Shown here: one piece after another, positions 7,928 to 16,110 of the stretch
Layout of the letters: each line of letters opens with the position of its first letter
How positions within the stretch are numbered: position 1 is the stretch's first letter
Source: Microbacterium sp.
GTDB lineage: Bacteria > Actinomycetota > Actinomycetes > Actinomycetales > Microbacteriaceae
DNA: 64,000 nt
Reading direction: 5' to 3'
Assembly (NCBI GenBank): GCA_017306415.1
Contig: JAFKIL010000006.1
Coordinates: 124,001-188,000 of the forward strand
Made by a program: the position numbers and the translations under genes
The notes under the pieces: model-generated
The model's database searches: none
The model's input: the letters and a program-made list of their open reading frames with translations, nothing else
What the model was told of the DNA's origin: nothing

Positions 7928-8174
7928 AACGCGCACAATGATGGCGCCCACCAATTGCGGCAACAATCGACAAGCCTTCAACAAAAAAATCAACTGAACT
8001 GGGATATATCTGGAATTCCCCCTACGCACTCTAGGCACTCGGTGCGCCCCAGAAATCGGGGAGATCGGTTCGCTCCACATCCTCGGGGACACTTGGGGGA
8101 CACCTGGAAGCTCAACCATGCAGGCGTCGCCGCTCACTGGGTGAGTATCAGAATCGTCCGATCGAGACTCCTCC
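7928..8174. other. Presumed element end next to the att core
   Basis: No supported gene. The stretch contains an AT-richer patch at 7969-8045, unusual for this window, and a tandem overlapping pair GGGGACACTTGG (8085-8096) and GGGGACACCTGG (8096-8107), 11 bp apart. Short repeats beside an att core can be integrase arm sites; this is inference. Confidence 0.4.
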
Positions 8175-8420
8175 TCACAGATCCAACGAGAGGTGGGCAC
8201 TCGTGCCCGACCACTCGTCCTCGAACAGTCCTCGGCGTAGTCTGTCGCGCAAGGGGAGACGGCTGATGGTGAGGCGTGCCCATGGAAAGCGCTCCGGACT
8301 CCGCGACCACCGCAGGATCTTCTCGTAGTAGCGCAGAGTGTGTTCGCTGAGTCCCGCGCGCTTCACCATCTCGCGCACTGTGATGAACTCGCGGGTTCGG
8401 GCAGGGGCTTCGGCGGGCAC
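8175..8420 (-). pseudogene. Truncated MerR-family regulator
   Basis: The 81-residue frame starts GTG 8420 and carries the MerR N-terminal helix-turn-helix (ITVREMVKRAGLSEHTLRYYEKI). After YYEKI the wing, second helix pair and coiled coil of MerR proteins are absent. The sequence continues as an Arg/Trp-rich tail (LRWSRSPERFPW) that matches nothing familiar and stops. MerR proteins need the C-terminal coiled coil to dimerise, so this is probably a remnant cut off at the edge of the presumed integrated element. A short real protein cannot be excluded. Confidence 0.6.
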
Positions 8421-8435
8421 GCCTCCATCCCCCGA

Positions 8436-8453
8436 ACCTAGAGTGCTCTAGGT
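8436..8453. promoter_or_regulatory. MerR-type operator palindrome
   Basis: ACCTAGAG-TG-CTCTAGGT is a perfect dyad with 8-bp arms, 15 bp upstream of the truncated MerR start. Its form resembles the operators of MerR/SoxR-type regulators, so it is probably the autoregulatory site of the broken gene. Confidence 0.6.
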
Positions 8454-8470
8454 CAAGCCGGTGGGATGTG

Positions 8471-8510
8471 CCCCGTGGTGGGCGGACCACTAAGTCCGCC
8501 CACCACGGGG
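8471..8510. terminator. Strong hairpin ending the 11-gene catabolic operon
   Basis: CCCCGTGGTGGGCGGAC (8471-8487) and GTCCGCCCACCACGGGG (8494-8510) form a perfect 17-bp stem with loop CACTAA. It begins 8 bp after the stop of the MFS gene (minus strand) and should end transcription of the operon. Confidence 0.85.
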
Positions 8511-8517
8511 GTCTCGA

Positions 8518-9732
8518 CTACCGCGGGCTGCGGGCGCGGAGCGCCACGCCCGTCGCGATGGCCACGACCGCCGCAAGGACTCCCACCACGCCGATCGCAG
8601 CCGGAAGGGTTCTCGCGATCTGGGTGAGGGCTGCCGCGAGGATGGGGGTGAGGAACTGGCCGAAGAAGAATGCCGACGTGAACCAGCCGGTCACGCGGCC
8701 GCGCTCTTCAAAGCCGGTGCGCGAGACGAGCCACGTCAGCAGAGACGGCAGCAGCAGACCGCCGCCGAGGCCGGCGATCACCGCACCCACCACGATCCCC
8801 GCCGTCCCCGGGACGAACCAGATGATCACCATGCCGATGGCCTGCAGACCGAATGCGATCGGCAGCTGGATGCCGGTGGGCAGCTTGCCGATTCTCATGA
8901 ACGAGATCCCGCCGATCGCGGCGGCGAGGGAGGCGGCCGCGGCAACCGCCCCGATCACGCCGGAGTTGGTGGCCGCGACACCCGTCCCGACGACCAGGTA
9001 GCCGACCTCGAGTGCGATGATGTAGAAGCTGAACCCGCCGAAGATCGAGACGATGACCGGCACCCAGATTCGCCGCCACGGCGTGCGCACCTTCCCCGAT
9101 GCCTGCACGTGACTGTCGGTGGCATCCTGCTTGCTCGGCTCCCACAGGGAGAAGATCATCGGGACCGCGATCACGATGCTCAGGGCGTAGATCCAGAACG
9201 GCGTGTGCCATCCCGAGACACCCAGTGCGCCGCCGAGCGCGATGAAGACGGTGGCGGCGAGCGTGGTTGCGACCACCTGCAGGCCCAGGTAGCGGTTGCG
9301 TCGGCGCTCGTCGTGGAAGTAGTCGACGATGAGCGTCGTGCAGACGGTCATGATTGCTGCCTCGCATACGCCGACGAGCACGCGGCTGAAGAGGATCAGC
9401 GGGAGGCTCTCGAGCCACGCCGGCGCGGTGCCGACCAGCGCGTAGGCGAACATCGTGATGATGAGGAGAGTCTTGCGGCCGAGGCGATCGACGATCTGTC
9501 CCGCGAACGGAGCGAAGATCGCGATCATCAGCGCGGGGATCGCCACGATCATCGGGACGAGGATCTCGCCGCCCGGTTGGTCACCGAATTTCTGCGACAG
9601 CTGAGGGAGGATCGGCGTGATGAGGACGGAGCCCATCACCGGCATGCAGCTGCCGGCGAGGAGGAGCGCCGCCTGCCACCCGCCGGCGCGGCGGGTGGCC
9701 CTCATGGGTGCGGGCACGGTGTCATTCGTCAT
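8518..9732 (-). CDS. MFS transporter
   Basis: The protein has 404 residues with twelve predicted hydrophobic helices. The MFS loop 2-3 signature DRLGRKTLLI lies near residue 85. The charged loop between helices 6 and 7 (WEPSKQDATDSHVQASGKVRTPWRR) is as expected. It is the last gene of the catabolic operon, separated from the FAH gene by 88 bp that contains a 12-bp hairpin (9783-9794 / 9806-9817), which may reduce its expression relative to upstream genes. Probable role: proton-coupled uptake of the aromatic-type substrate or export of an intermediate; specificity cannot be read from sequence. ATG start with a weak ribosome site. Confidence 0.88.
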   Translation of the reverse strand: MTNDTVPAPMRATRRAGGWQAALLLAGSCMPVMGSVLITPILPQLSQKFGDQPGGEILVPMIVAIPALMIAIFAPFAGQIVDRLGRKTLLIITMFAYALVGTAPAWLESLPLILFSRVLVGVCEAAIMTVCTTLIVDYFHDERRRNRYLGLQVVATTLAATVFIALGGALGVSGWHTPFWIYALSIVIAVPMIFSLWEPSKQDATDSHVQASGKVRTPWRRIWVPVIVSIFGGFSFYIIALEVGYLVVGTGVAATNSGVIGAVAAAASLAAAIGGISFMRIGKLPTGIQLPIAFGLQAIGMVIIWFVPGTAGIVVGAVIAGLGGGLLLPSLLTWLVSRTGFEERGRVTGWFTSAFFFGQFLTPILAAALTQIARTLPAAIGVVGVLAAVVAIATGVALRARSPR

Positions 9733-9779
9733 TGAATCTCACTTTCGGGTAGCCGCCGGCGTCGTCGCCTGCGGTCGGT

Positions 9780-9820
9780 GATCCTGCCGTCGCGCTCGGG
9801 GGCCGCGCGACGGCAGGGTC
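9780..9820. terminator. Intra-operon hairpin between FAH gene and MFS gene
   Basis: CCTGCCGTCGCG (9783-9794) and CGCGACGGCAGG (9806-9817) form a 12-bp stem, extendable to about 15 bp with a wobble pair, immediately after the FAH stop codon. It probably attenuates or processes the message before the transporter gene. Confidence 0.5.
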
Positions 9821-10789
9821 TTACCGTCGGTTTCGCGGGCGGACCCGCGCGACGGCAGGGTCTGGTACGGATGCGGGCGCGCCGACGGTGCCGACGAGAT
9901 CGCCGATTCCTTCGACGATCATGCGGACCTGATCGCCTTCGATGAGCGGCGGCGGCGTGACCGTGCCACTTCGGCCCCACAGCTCGCCGAGGCATCCGCC
10001 GTTGCCGACCGTGCCGGAGCCGAGTACATCACCGGGTACGACGCGCGAGCTGCGGGACGCATAGGCCACGAACTCCGGGAACGGCCACCCCGCGTTGGAG
10101 ATCATGTCTTCGCCGATCCGGCTGCCGTTGACGTACACCTCGGCGTGGATGGCGAGAAAGCCCTCGTCGTCGAGGCGGGGGGCGAGCTCGTCGGCCGTGA
10201 CGATCCACGGACCGAGCGCGGTGCCGAAGTCCTTGCCCTTGGCCGGACCCAGGCGAACGGCCATCTCCCGCATCTGCAGGTCCCGAGCTGACCAGTCGTT
10301 CATGATCGTGTAGCCGAAGATAACGGATGCCGAATCCGCCGCTGAGAGATTCGATTCGCCGACTCCTGGCGCCGCGCCGACCACGATCGCCAGCTCGAGC
10401 TCGAAGTCGAGCCGCTGGGTCACCGGGGGCTGCAGGACGTCATCGGGACCGAGGACGGTGTGCGGGTTGGTGAAGTAGAACGTCGGTGCCTCGTACCACT
10501 CGGGTGGCACGTGCCCCACGCCCTCGGCGTCCGCCGTCATCCCCTCGACATGTTCCTCGAACGCGACGAAATCCCTGATCGACGTCGGCACGACCGGGGC
10601 GAGCAAGCGCACATCCTCGATTCGTGTCGCGCTGGCCGGGTCGACCTGCTCGAACAGGTTTCGCGTGTGGTCGAGCCCGCGCGCGAGTACGTCGGCGACA
10701 GTCAACCCGCCGGGGAATGGCACGACCGTGTCGTCGACCACGAACCCTTCCCAGGTCTCCCCCGCCGTCTCCCACCGCGCGATCCTCAT
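9821..10789 (-). CDS. Fumarylacetoacetate hydrolase family protein (FAH 1)
   Basis: The protein has 322 residues. The FAH fold is shown by RDFVAFEEH (about 72-80), the metal ligands Glu130 and Glu132 in DFELELAIVVG, Asp165 in GYTIMNDWSARD, KGKDFGTALGPWIV and the late glycine block (LGSGTVGNGGCLGE). Members hydrolyse, hydrate or decarboxylate 2,4-dioxo or 2-oxo-enoic acids using Mg2+. The size and ARDLQ motif fit acylpyruvate/fumarylpyruvate-type hydrolases. ATGA overlap with the amidohydrolase upstream. The C-terminus DPAVARVRPRNRR is odd: a 19-bp exact repeat places a second DPAVAR-coding copy just after the stop. Probably processes the ring-cleavage product. Confidence 0.88.
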   Translation of the reverse strand: MRIARWETAGETWEGFVVDDTVVPFPGGLTVADVLARGLDHTRNLFEQVDPASATRIEDVRLLAPVVPTSIRDFVAFEEHVEGMTADAEGVGHVPPEWYEAPTFYFTNPHTVLGPDDVLQPPVTQRLDFELELAIVVGAAPGVGESNLSAADSASVIFGYTIMNDWSARDLQMREMAVRLGPAKGKDFGTALGPWIVTADELAPRLDDEGFLAIHAEVYVNGSRIGEDMISNAGWPFPEFVAYASRSSRVVPGDVLGSGTVGNGGCLGELWGRSGTVTPPPLIEGDQVRMIVEGIGDLVGTVGAPASVPDPAVARVRPRNRR

Positions 10790-11802
10790 GAGCCGTTCCT
10801 CCGTCGTAGCAGTTCGTCTGCGTTTGCGCCGAGGATGGCCGTCTCGATGTCGTCGGGCAGCTCGGCTCCGTGCACGAATCCGACGGGATCGTCGAGCCCC
10901 ATGTCAAAGGGGAAGTCGCTGCCGAGCACGACCTGAGATGACCCCGCGGCCTCAAGCAGATGCCGCAATCCGACGTGGTCGTGCACGACGGTATCGAACC
11001 AGATCTTGCGCAGGTAGCTCGAGGGCTCGTGAGCGCAGCCGTGCGCGTCGGGCCGCACCCGCCACGCGTGGTCCGATCGCCCGATCGCCGTGGGGAGGTA
11101 GCCGCCGCCGTGGGCTGCGACTATCACCAGGCGCGGGTGCCGATCGAGCACTCCGGCGAAGATGAGGTGCGAGAGTGCGACGGCGTTCTCCGCAGGTTGA
11201 CCCACGGTGTTCGCGAGGTAGTAGCGATCGAGACGCTCGTCCAGCGAGCATCCGAACGGGTGCAGGAAGATGATCGCGTTCAGTTCCTCGGCACGTGCCC
11301 AGAAGGGCTCGAGTCGCTCGTCGGAGAGGTCGACGTCACCGGCGAACGAGGAGATCTCGACTCCGGCCAGCCGCTTTCCGATCATCGCGTCGTCGAGGCA
11401 TTCGACGATGCGCGAGGGGTGTTGCAGGGGAACGAGGCCGAGGCCGGTCAGTCTCCCCGGTGCGTTCGCCACGTGCTCAGCGACGAGGCGATTCGCCTCG
11501 GTCACCGCCCACACCGACAGCTTTTTGTCGGCCCACGGGTAGAAGTGGTTCGGTGATGCGCTCACCCACTGCCGGTCGACGCCCTGTGCGTCCATCGCGT
11601 TCAGCCGGACCTCGACAGAGGTCAGCTTCGGGATGCGAGCGCCCACCATCGGGCCGGAGACGACTTGACTGGCGGCGCCGTTGCGTTTGAGGTCGAGGAG
11701 GGCCGCCTCGGCGACCTCGCCCGGCGCACGTCGCTCGACCTCCGCGTGCAGGGTCGGCAACAGCACGTGGGCGTGGACGTCGGTGACCGGGGAGACGCTC
11801 AT
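10786..11802 (-). CDS. Amidohydrolase (ACMSD / resorcylate-decarboxylase type)
   Basis: The protein has 338 residues from ATG 11802, which overlaps the upstream stop as ATGA; a longer frame upstream is not supported. Metal ligands typical of amidohydrolase_2 enzymes are visible: His10 and His12 in DVHAHVL, His181 in FLHPFG, His231 in AHGGG and Asp296 in GSDFPF. This family includes 2-amino-3-carboxymuconate semialdehyde decarboxylase, gamma-resorcylate and 5-carboxyvanillate decarboxylases and some lactone or ring-opening hydrolases; the (D)xHxH...H...H...D pattern with the HGGG turn fits a Zn- or Mn-dependent decarboxylase. It probably removes a carboxyl group from an aromatic or muconate-type intermediate. 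Exact substrate unknown. Confidence 0.87.
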   Translation of the reverse strand: MSVSPVTDVHAHVLLPTLHAEVERRAPGEVAEAALLDLKRNGAASQVVSGPMVGARIPKLTSVEVRLNAMDAQGVDRQWVSASPNHFYPWADKKLSVWAVTEANRLVAEHVANAPGRLTGLGLVPLQHPSRIVECLDDAMIGKRLAGVEISSFAGDVDLSDERLEPFWARAEELNAIIFLHPFGCSLDERLDRYYLANTVGQPAENAVALSHLIFAGVLDRHPRLVIVAAHGGGYLPTAIGRSDHAWRVRPDAHGCAHEPSSYLRKIWFDTVVHDHVGLRHLLEAAGSSQVVLGSDFPFDMGLDDPVGFVHGAELPDDIETAILGANADELLRRRNGS

Positions 11803-12932
11803 GCGGGCTCCGCCATCCGGTGCGCCAGACCGAAGATGAGCCCACCTGCATCGGCATCCTGGTCGCCGTCGATCTGCCATTGGCCGAGTTGGACGGATGC
11901 CGCGACCACAGCCTGTGCGCGCGGGAGGCGGCGGGCGTGGAAGTCATCCCACAGCGCCTGGTCGAGGTGTTCGCTTTGGATCAGGAGTTCGGTGAGCACG
12001 AAGGCGTCCTCCAGGCCCTGCGCCGCGCCCTGGGCGATGGTGGGCGGGCAGGAATGGGCGGCGTCGCCGATGACGACCGTTCGACCGCGGTTCCACGGCG
12101 CGGGAACGAGGTGCTTGGTGAACCACGTGTAGTTCGTCGGGGATCCGGATTGGAGGTCTGCGCGGACGGCGTTCCACGGGCCCTCATATGCACGCGATTC
12201 GTTGATCATGATCTGCGCACCCTCTTCGTCGGTGAGTCCGAACCGGTCCGCGGCGGCCCCGACGAGTAGCGCGTACATGGTGTTCTCTCCGGTGGGCGTG
12301 TAGCCGGCGATGTACACGGAGCCCCCGTAGTAGAGCTCGGTGTGCACCACCTCGTCAGGGCGGGAGACGAACGCGCGCCAGGCCCCCATTCCGGTGGGCT
12401 CGGGGCGGGTCTCGATGCCGATGAGGGCTCGCACGGTCGAGTTGAGCCCGTCCGCTCCGATCACGAGATCGTATGTGCCCAGGACGTCGCCGCCGACCTC
12501 GAGAGTCACGGAGTCGTCGACGTGCCGGAGAGCAGTGACTTCGGCGCCGAAGTGTGCCCGTGCTCCCGCGCGTGTTGCGTGCTCGAACAGGATGCGGGTG
12601 AGGTCCGCGCGCGCCATCCCCATGCCTGCGGGATAGTCGGGTCCGCCGGTCTTGACCTCCGGCAGTTCGGCGACCCTCACCGCTCCCGGCCCCGGGGCGC
12701 GGAGGGTGAGCCCCTCGTAGGGATAGCCTGCAGCGCGGAGGTCTTCCCAGGCGCCGAGCGCGTCGAAGACGCGCAGCGCGTTCCCCTGCAGCGAGATGCC
12801 GGACCCCCGCGCGCTGAGCTCCGCTTTCCTCTCATAGATGTCGACCTCGACGCCAGCCTTGGCGAGCTGGATCGCGGCTGCAAGTCCAACTACTCCGGCG
12901 CCGACGACGGCGACCTTCGCTACTGCGGTCAC
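11799..12932 (-). CDS. FAD-dependent monooxygenase B
   Basis: The protein has 377 residues. The N-terminal Rossmann motif is VAVVGAGVVGLAAAIQLAKAG (about 7-27). A DG-type motif follows near 160 (YDLVIGADGLNSTVR), and the FAD ribityl motif is TVVIGDAAHSCPPTIAQGAA near 290. This is the class A flavoprotein hydroxylase pattern of phenol, salicylate and hydroxybenzoate hydroxylases, NAD(P)H-dependent and cytosolic. Second flavin monooxygenase of the operon; the two share little sequence, so they probably act at different steps. ATGA overlap with the amidohydrolase downstream; 33-bp gap to the MBL gene upstream. Hydroxylation followed by decarboxylation or ring cleavage is a reasonable reading. 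Confidence 0.88.
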   Translation of the reverse strand: MTAVAKVAVVGAGVVGLAAAIQLAKAGVEVDIYERKAELSARGSGISLQGNALRVFDALGAWEDLRAAGYPYEGLTLRAPGPGAVRVAELPEVKTGGPDYPAGMGMARADLTRILFEHATRAGARAHFGAEVTALRHVDDSVTLEVGGDVLGTYDLVIGADGLNSTVRALIGIETRPEPTGMGAWRAFVSRPDEVVHTELYYGGSVYIAGYTPTGENTMYALLVGAAADRFGLTDEEGAQIMINESRAYEGPWNAVRADLQSGSPTNYTWFTKHLVPAPWNRGRTVVIGDAAHSCPPTIAQGAAQGLEDAFVLTELLIQSEHLDQALWDDFHARRLPRAQAVVAASVQLGQWQIDGDQDADAGGLIFGLAHRMAEPA

Positions 12933-12965
12933 GAGGAACCTCCCTGTTCCGATTCGGGTGTGGAT

Positions 12966-13856
12966 TCAGGCATGGCAGTCGAGGGGCCGGCTGCCGTTGT
13001 AGTCGTACATGTCCTGCCACGCCGCGGCGAAGTCGGGCTGCCGGTCATCCAGTTCGGCGATCGCGCGATGCACGTTGCCGACGATCCGCTCGGAATCGAG
13101 CCACCCAGCGAACTCGCCCAGATCGAGACCGCGTGCTGCGTCCAGCGGGATCAGGTCCCGGTTGTGCGCGTCGTGCGCCGCCGCGATCACGAAGCGCAGG
13201 TAGCGTGCGACGGGCTCGAGGATCTCGACGCCCCCGACCGGTCCGTGCCCGGGGACGATGGTCGTCGGCTGGAGTGCGGCGAGCTCGTCGAGGGTCTCGA
13301 GCCATCCGCTCGGCGATCCCGACAACGCGAAGGGTGTGCCGCCGTTGAACACGAGGTCGCCGGTGAACAGAATGCGCTCGTCGGGTAGCCACACGTAGGC
13401 ATCGCCGCGGGTGTGCGACGGGCGCGCGGGGTGGCGCACGTCGATTCGTCGATCGCCGATGGTGAGCTCCACCGCGTCCGCGAACTCCCGCGTGGGGAGG
13501 CGTGCGCTGACTTCTCCCTGCACGAAGGGGGTGAAGATGTGCGACGCAGGCGGCGGCGTGTGCTGCAGCTCCTTGGTCACACTCGCGTGGGCGAGGATCT
13601 CCGCATCGGGCAGCAGGGACGCCCCGTTGGAGTGGTCGGGGTGCGCGTGCGTGTAGATCACCCTTGTGATCGGGGCGGCAACCTTCGCCGCCGCATCGAG
13701 GTAGTTCTTCATGCGGCGTTCGGTAGAGGTGACGTCGACGCTGGTCGCGCCCTCCGGGCCGCCGATCAGGCCCACGTTGTTGATCATCCAGCTGCCGTCG
13801 GGCTGAATGTAGGCCCAGACGCCGTCGGCGAGCTCTTGGAGGTAGGGGCTCGTCAT
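12966..13856 (-). CDS. Metallo-beta-lactamase-fold hydrolase
   Basis: The protein has 296 residues from ATG 13856 (ATGA overlap with the upstream monooxygenase gene). The metal-binding motif is YTHAHPDHSNGA with His70, His72, Asp74 and His75. Further ligands lie in RPSHTRGDAYVW, LFTGDLVFNGG and VPGHGPVGG. No signal peptide, so cytosolic. The family includes lactonases, thioesterases and other hydrolases; with two flavin monooxygenases beside it, opening of a lactone or ester formed by oxygenation is plausible. The specificity loop cannot be assigned by eye. The reading frame continues open far upstream through the monooxygenase gene, but the coupled ATG is clearly the start. Confidence 0.87.
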   Translation of the reverse strand: MTSPYLQELADGVWAYIQPDGSWMINNVGLIGGPEGATSVDVTSTERRMKNYLDAAAKVAAPITRVIYTHAHPDHSNGASLLPDAEILAHASVTKELQHTPPPASHIFTPFVQGEVSARLPTREFADAVELTIGDRRIDVRHPARPSHTRGDAYVWLPDERILFTGDLVFNGGTPFALSGSPSGWLETLDELAALQPTTIVPGHGPVGGVEILEPVARYLRFVIAAAHDAHNRDLIPLDAARGLDLGEFAGWLDSERIVGNVHRAIAELDDRQPDFAAAWQDMYDYNGSRPLDCHA

Positions 13857-15091
13857 GCCGCGCCGGCACCTTCGGGTGCGGGCGTGAACAGGTCGTCCCC
13901 CATCGCCCGCAGCTGGGATGAGATCTCCTTGGGGTTGCTGTCGCCGACCATCTTCTGCAGGAACTTCGTGTTGTTGAAAACGAAATCGCGGAGCGGACGC
14001 ATCGGCGCGGGCACGTAGTGGAAGTTGCGTCCTAGCATGTAGGCCAGCTTCACCTGGCCGGCGGTGTGCTCGGCCCGGGCATTCTCGTACTTCGACAGCG
14101 CCGCCTTCACTGCGGCGGTGTCGGTGAGGTCGATCCCGTGGAGGATCTGCCCGAGGAAGTAGCCGTCGACGATCGACATGCCCGCGCCGTACGCCGCGTA
14201 GGGACTCGTGGCGTGCATCGAGTCGCCCGCGAAGGTCACACGTCCCTTCGCCCACACCTGCGGGACCTCGCCGCGATCGCGGATCGCCCAGGAGAACACG
14301 TGATCCTCGGTCGTGTTTCCGATGAGTTCGGTCAGCTCCGCCGGGAACTCGCGGACGGACTCGAGGGCGAACTCCTTGAGGTCGCTCGGGAAGGGCTTCT
14401 TCGGGTCGGACGCCTGGAGCACCCACCACTCGACGCCGCTGCGTCCCTTGCTGCGGATCCCCGTGTGGCTGGCCTGGATCGTGCGCGAATGCCGCAGGAT
14501 CGCCTGGTCGGTGCGCACGCCGGCCGGGACATCGAATGTGTATCCGCCGATGACCGTGAGGCCGTGCTCGCGGACCGGCGGGAGACCCCAGACCTTCTCG
14601 CGCACGACGGAGTTGATGCCGTCCGCGCCGATGACGAGCGGTGTCGTGATGCTGGTTCCGTCCTGGAATCGGACGACGACGTGGTCTCCCTCGTCCTCGA
14701 GATCGGTCACGAGCTTGTTGCCCACGATGATGCCGTCGGGGAGGGCATCGAGCATGCGCTCGTAGAGGTCGGGCCGCGTGAGACCGAGGAATCCGCCGTA
14801 CTGTTCCACCACGCCCTCGGGGAAGTGGACCTCGACGCGCAGCTTGTTCTTGTGGCTGCGGAACTCTGTCTCGCACGACGCACCGAGGTCGTCGATGTCG
14901 ACACCGATCTCCTCCAGCGCCTTCACCGCCGGCGGCCAGAGGTTGAGGATGTTGCCGGCCGGACGAGGCTCCGAATAGCGCTCGTAGATATGCACCGGCG
15001 TGCCGACCTTGATGAGGGCGAGAGCGGTGGCGATGCCCGCCGGCCCTGCTCCGATGACGGCGACCGGGTCGGTGGCGACGTTGTCGTTCAT
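13853..15091 (-). CDS. FAD-dependent monooxygenase A
   Basis: The protein has 412 residues. Rossmann motif VAVIGAGPAGIATALALIKVG (about 11-31), VIGADGINSVVREKVWG near 155-175, and FAGDSMHATSPYAAYGAGMS near 285. This is a class A aromatic hydroxylase (p-hydroxybenzoate hydroxylase fold). The C-terminal part FHYVPAPMRPLRDFVFNNTKF is not the thioredoxin-like domain of phenol hydroxylases. Operon position: ATGA overlaps on both sides (dehydrogenase upstream at 15088-15091, MBL gene downstream). Probable role: NAD(P)H- and O2-dependent hydroxylation of the ring substrate or an early intermediate; exact substrate unknown. Confidence 0.88.
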   Translation of the reverse strand: MNDNVATDPVAVIGAGPAGIATALALIKVGTPVHIYERYSEPRPAGNILNLWPPAVKALEEIGVDIDDLGASCETEFRSHKNKLRVEVHFPEGVVEQYGGFLGLTRPDLYERMLDALPDGIIVGNKLVTDLEDEGDHVVVRFQDGTSITTPLVIGADGINSVVREKVWGLPPVREHGLTVIGGYTFDVPAGVRTDQAILRHSRTIQASHTGIRSKGRSGVEWWVLQASDPKKPFPSDLKEFALESVREFPAELTELIGNTTEDHVFSWAIRDRGEVPQVWAKGRVTFAGDSMHATSPYAAYGAGMSIVDGYFLGQILHGIDLTDTAAVKAALSKYENARAEHTAGQVKLAYMLGRNFHYVPAPMRPLRDFVFNNTKFLQKMVGDSNPKEISSQLRAMGDDLFTPAPEGAGAA

Positions 15092-16110
15092 GAGTTCTCC
15101 TCGTCGAGTGCTCGGGTCTGTTTCAGGGTCGGGGTGCGGAGTTCGGGTCTGTCGAGGACGGAGCGGTCGACGACCGATGCAGGCAGTCGGCCGGCGAGGA
15201 CCGTCAGGGCGTTGGTCGTCGCCTTCGTCGCGAGCTCGATGAGCGAGCCGTCGGAGGCGAATGCGACGTGCGGTGTGACGATCGCGTCGTCGCTCGATCG
15301 GAGCCAGTGCTCCGCGGGGAGGGGCTCGGGGTCGGTCACGTCGAGTGCCGCGCGAAGGCGTCCGCTCTCAACCTCGGCGCGGAGGGAGTCGGTGTTGACC
15401 AGGCCGCCGCGGCTCACGTTCACGAGGAGTGCGCCGTCTTTCATGCGGGCCAGCTCCGCCGCGCCGACGGAATGGCGCGTGTCCGCGGCCAGGGGGACGT
15501 GGATCGAGACGACGTCGGATTCGGCGAGGAGGGTGTCGCGATCGACCACGCGGCTCACGTGGGCCGGTACGGACGCCGGGTCAACGGCGAGCCGGCGGGA
15601 ATCAACGACGACTTCGAACCCGAAGGCGGTCGCACGCTCGGCGACGGCGGCGCCGATGGCGCCATAGCCGATGATGCCCAGGACGAGGCCGCGGATCCGT
15701 CGCGCGGAGGCGCCCGCATCCGTCCGCCATCCGCCACCCCTGACGGTGTCCGTGGCGGGGAGGAGGTTGCGCAGCGTCGCGAGGATCAGCAGGAGGGTGT
15801 GATCGGCGACCTCCTCGGTGCAGAACTCGGGAACGTTGCTCACCAGGATGCCGAGCTCCGTGGCGCGGGCGACGTCGATATTGTCGACGCCCACGCCGTA
15901 GCGGGCGACGGTCCGGCAGCGGATCGCTGCATCGAGCACCGTCGCCGACACGCGCCGGAAGCAGGTGAGGATCGCGTCCGCCTCGGGGGCGAGAGCGAGC
16001 AGGTGCTCATCGGATTCGGCGAGCACGACGGAGTGGCCGGCGACGGCTGCGAGCTCCCGCTCGATGTCGATGGTCGGCCATGCGATGTCGGTGATCACGA
16101 TCGTGCCCAT
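15088..16110 (-). CDS. D-2-hydroxyacid dehydrogenase (NAD-binding)
   Basis: The protein has 340 residues from ATG 16110, which shares one base with the enolase stop codon. NAD-binding motif GIIGYGAIGAAVAERATAFG near 147-166. The catalytic triad of the D-isomer-specific family is visible: Arg in VNVSRGGLVN, Glu in DVTDPEPLP and His in VTPHVAFAS. The N-terminal part (GVGVDNIDVARATELGI) is typical of phosphoglycerate / hydroxypyruvate-reductase relatives. It interconverts a 2-oxo acid and a D-2-hydroxy acid. Lying directly downstream of the kinase and enolase genes, it may make the hydroxy acid that the kinase phosphorylates, or act on the enolase product after loss of phosphate. Confidence 0.88.
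   Translation of the reverse strand: MGTIVITDIAWPTIDIERELAAVAGHSVVLAESDEHLLALAPEADAILTCFRRVSATVLDAAIRCRTVARYGVGVDNIDVARATELGILVSNVPEFCTEEVADHTLLLILATLRNLLPATDTVRGGGWRTDAGASARRIRGLVLGIIGYGAIGAAVAERATAFGFEVVVDSRRLAVDPASVPAHVSRVVDRDTLLAESDVVSIHVPLAADTRHSVGAAELARMKDGALLVNVSRGGLVNTDSLRAEVESGRLRAALDVTDPEPLPAEHWLRSSDDAIVTPHVAFASDGSLIELATKATTNALTVLAGRLPASVVDRSVLDRPELRTPTLKQTRALDEENS

Noticed and set aside
12966-14876. Apparent 636-residue minus-strand protein
   Set aside because: The N-terminal two thirds are an Arg-rich out-of-frame reading of monooxygenase A; only the MBL-fold part from ATG 13856 is real.
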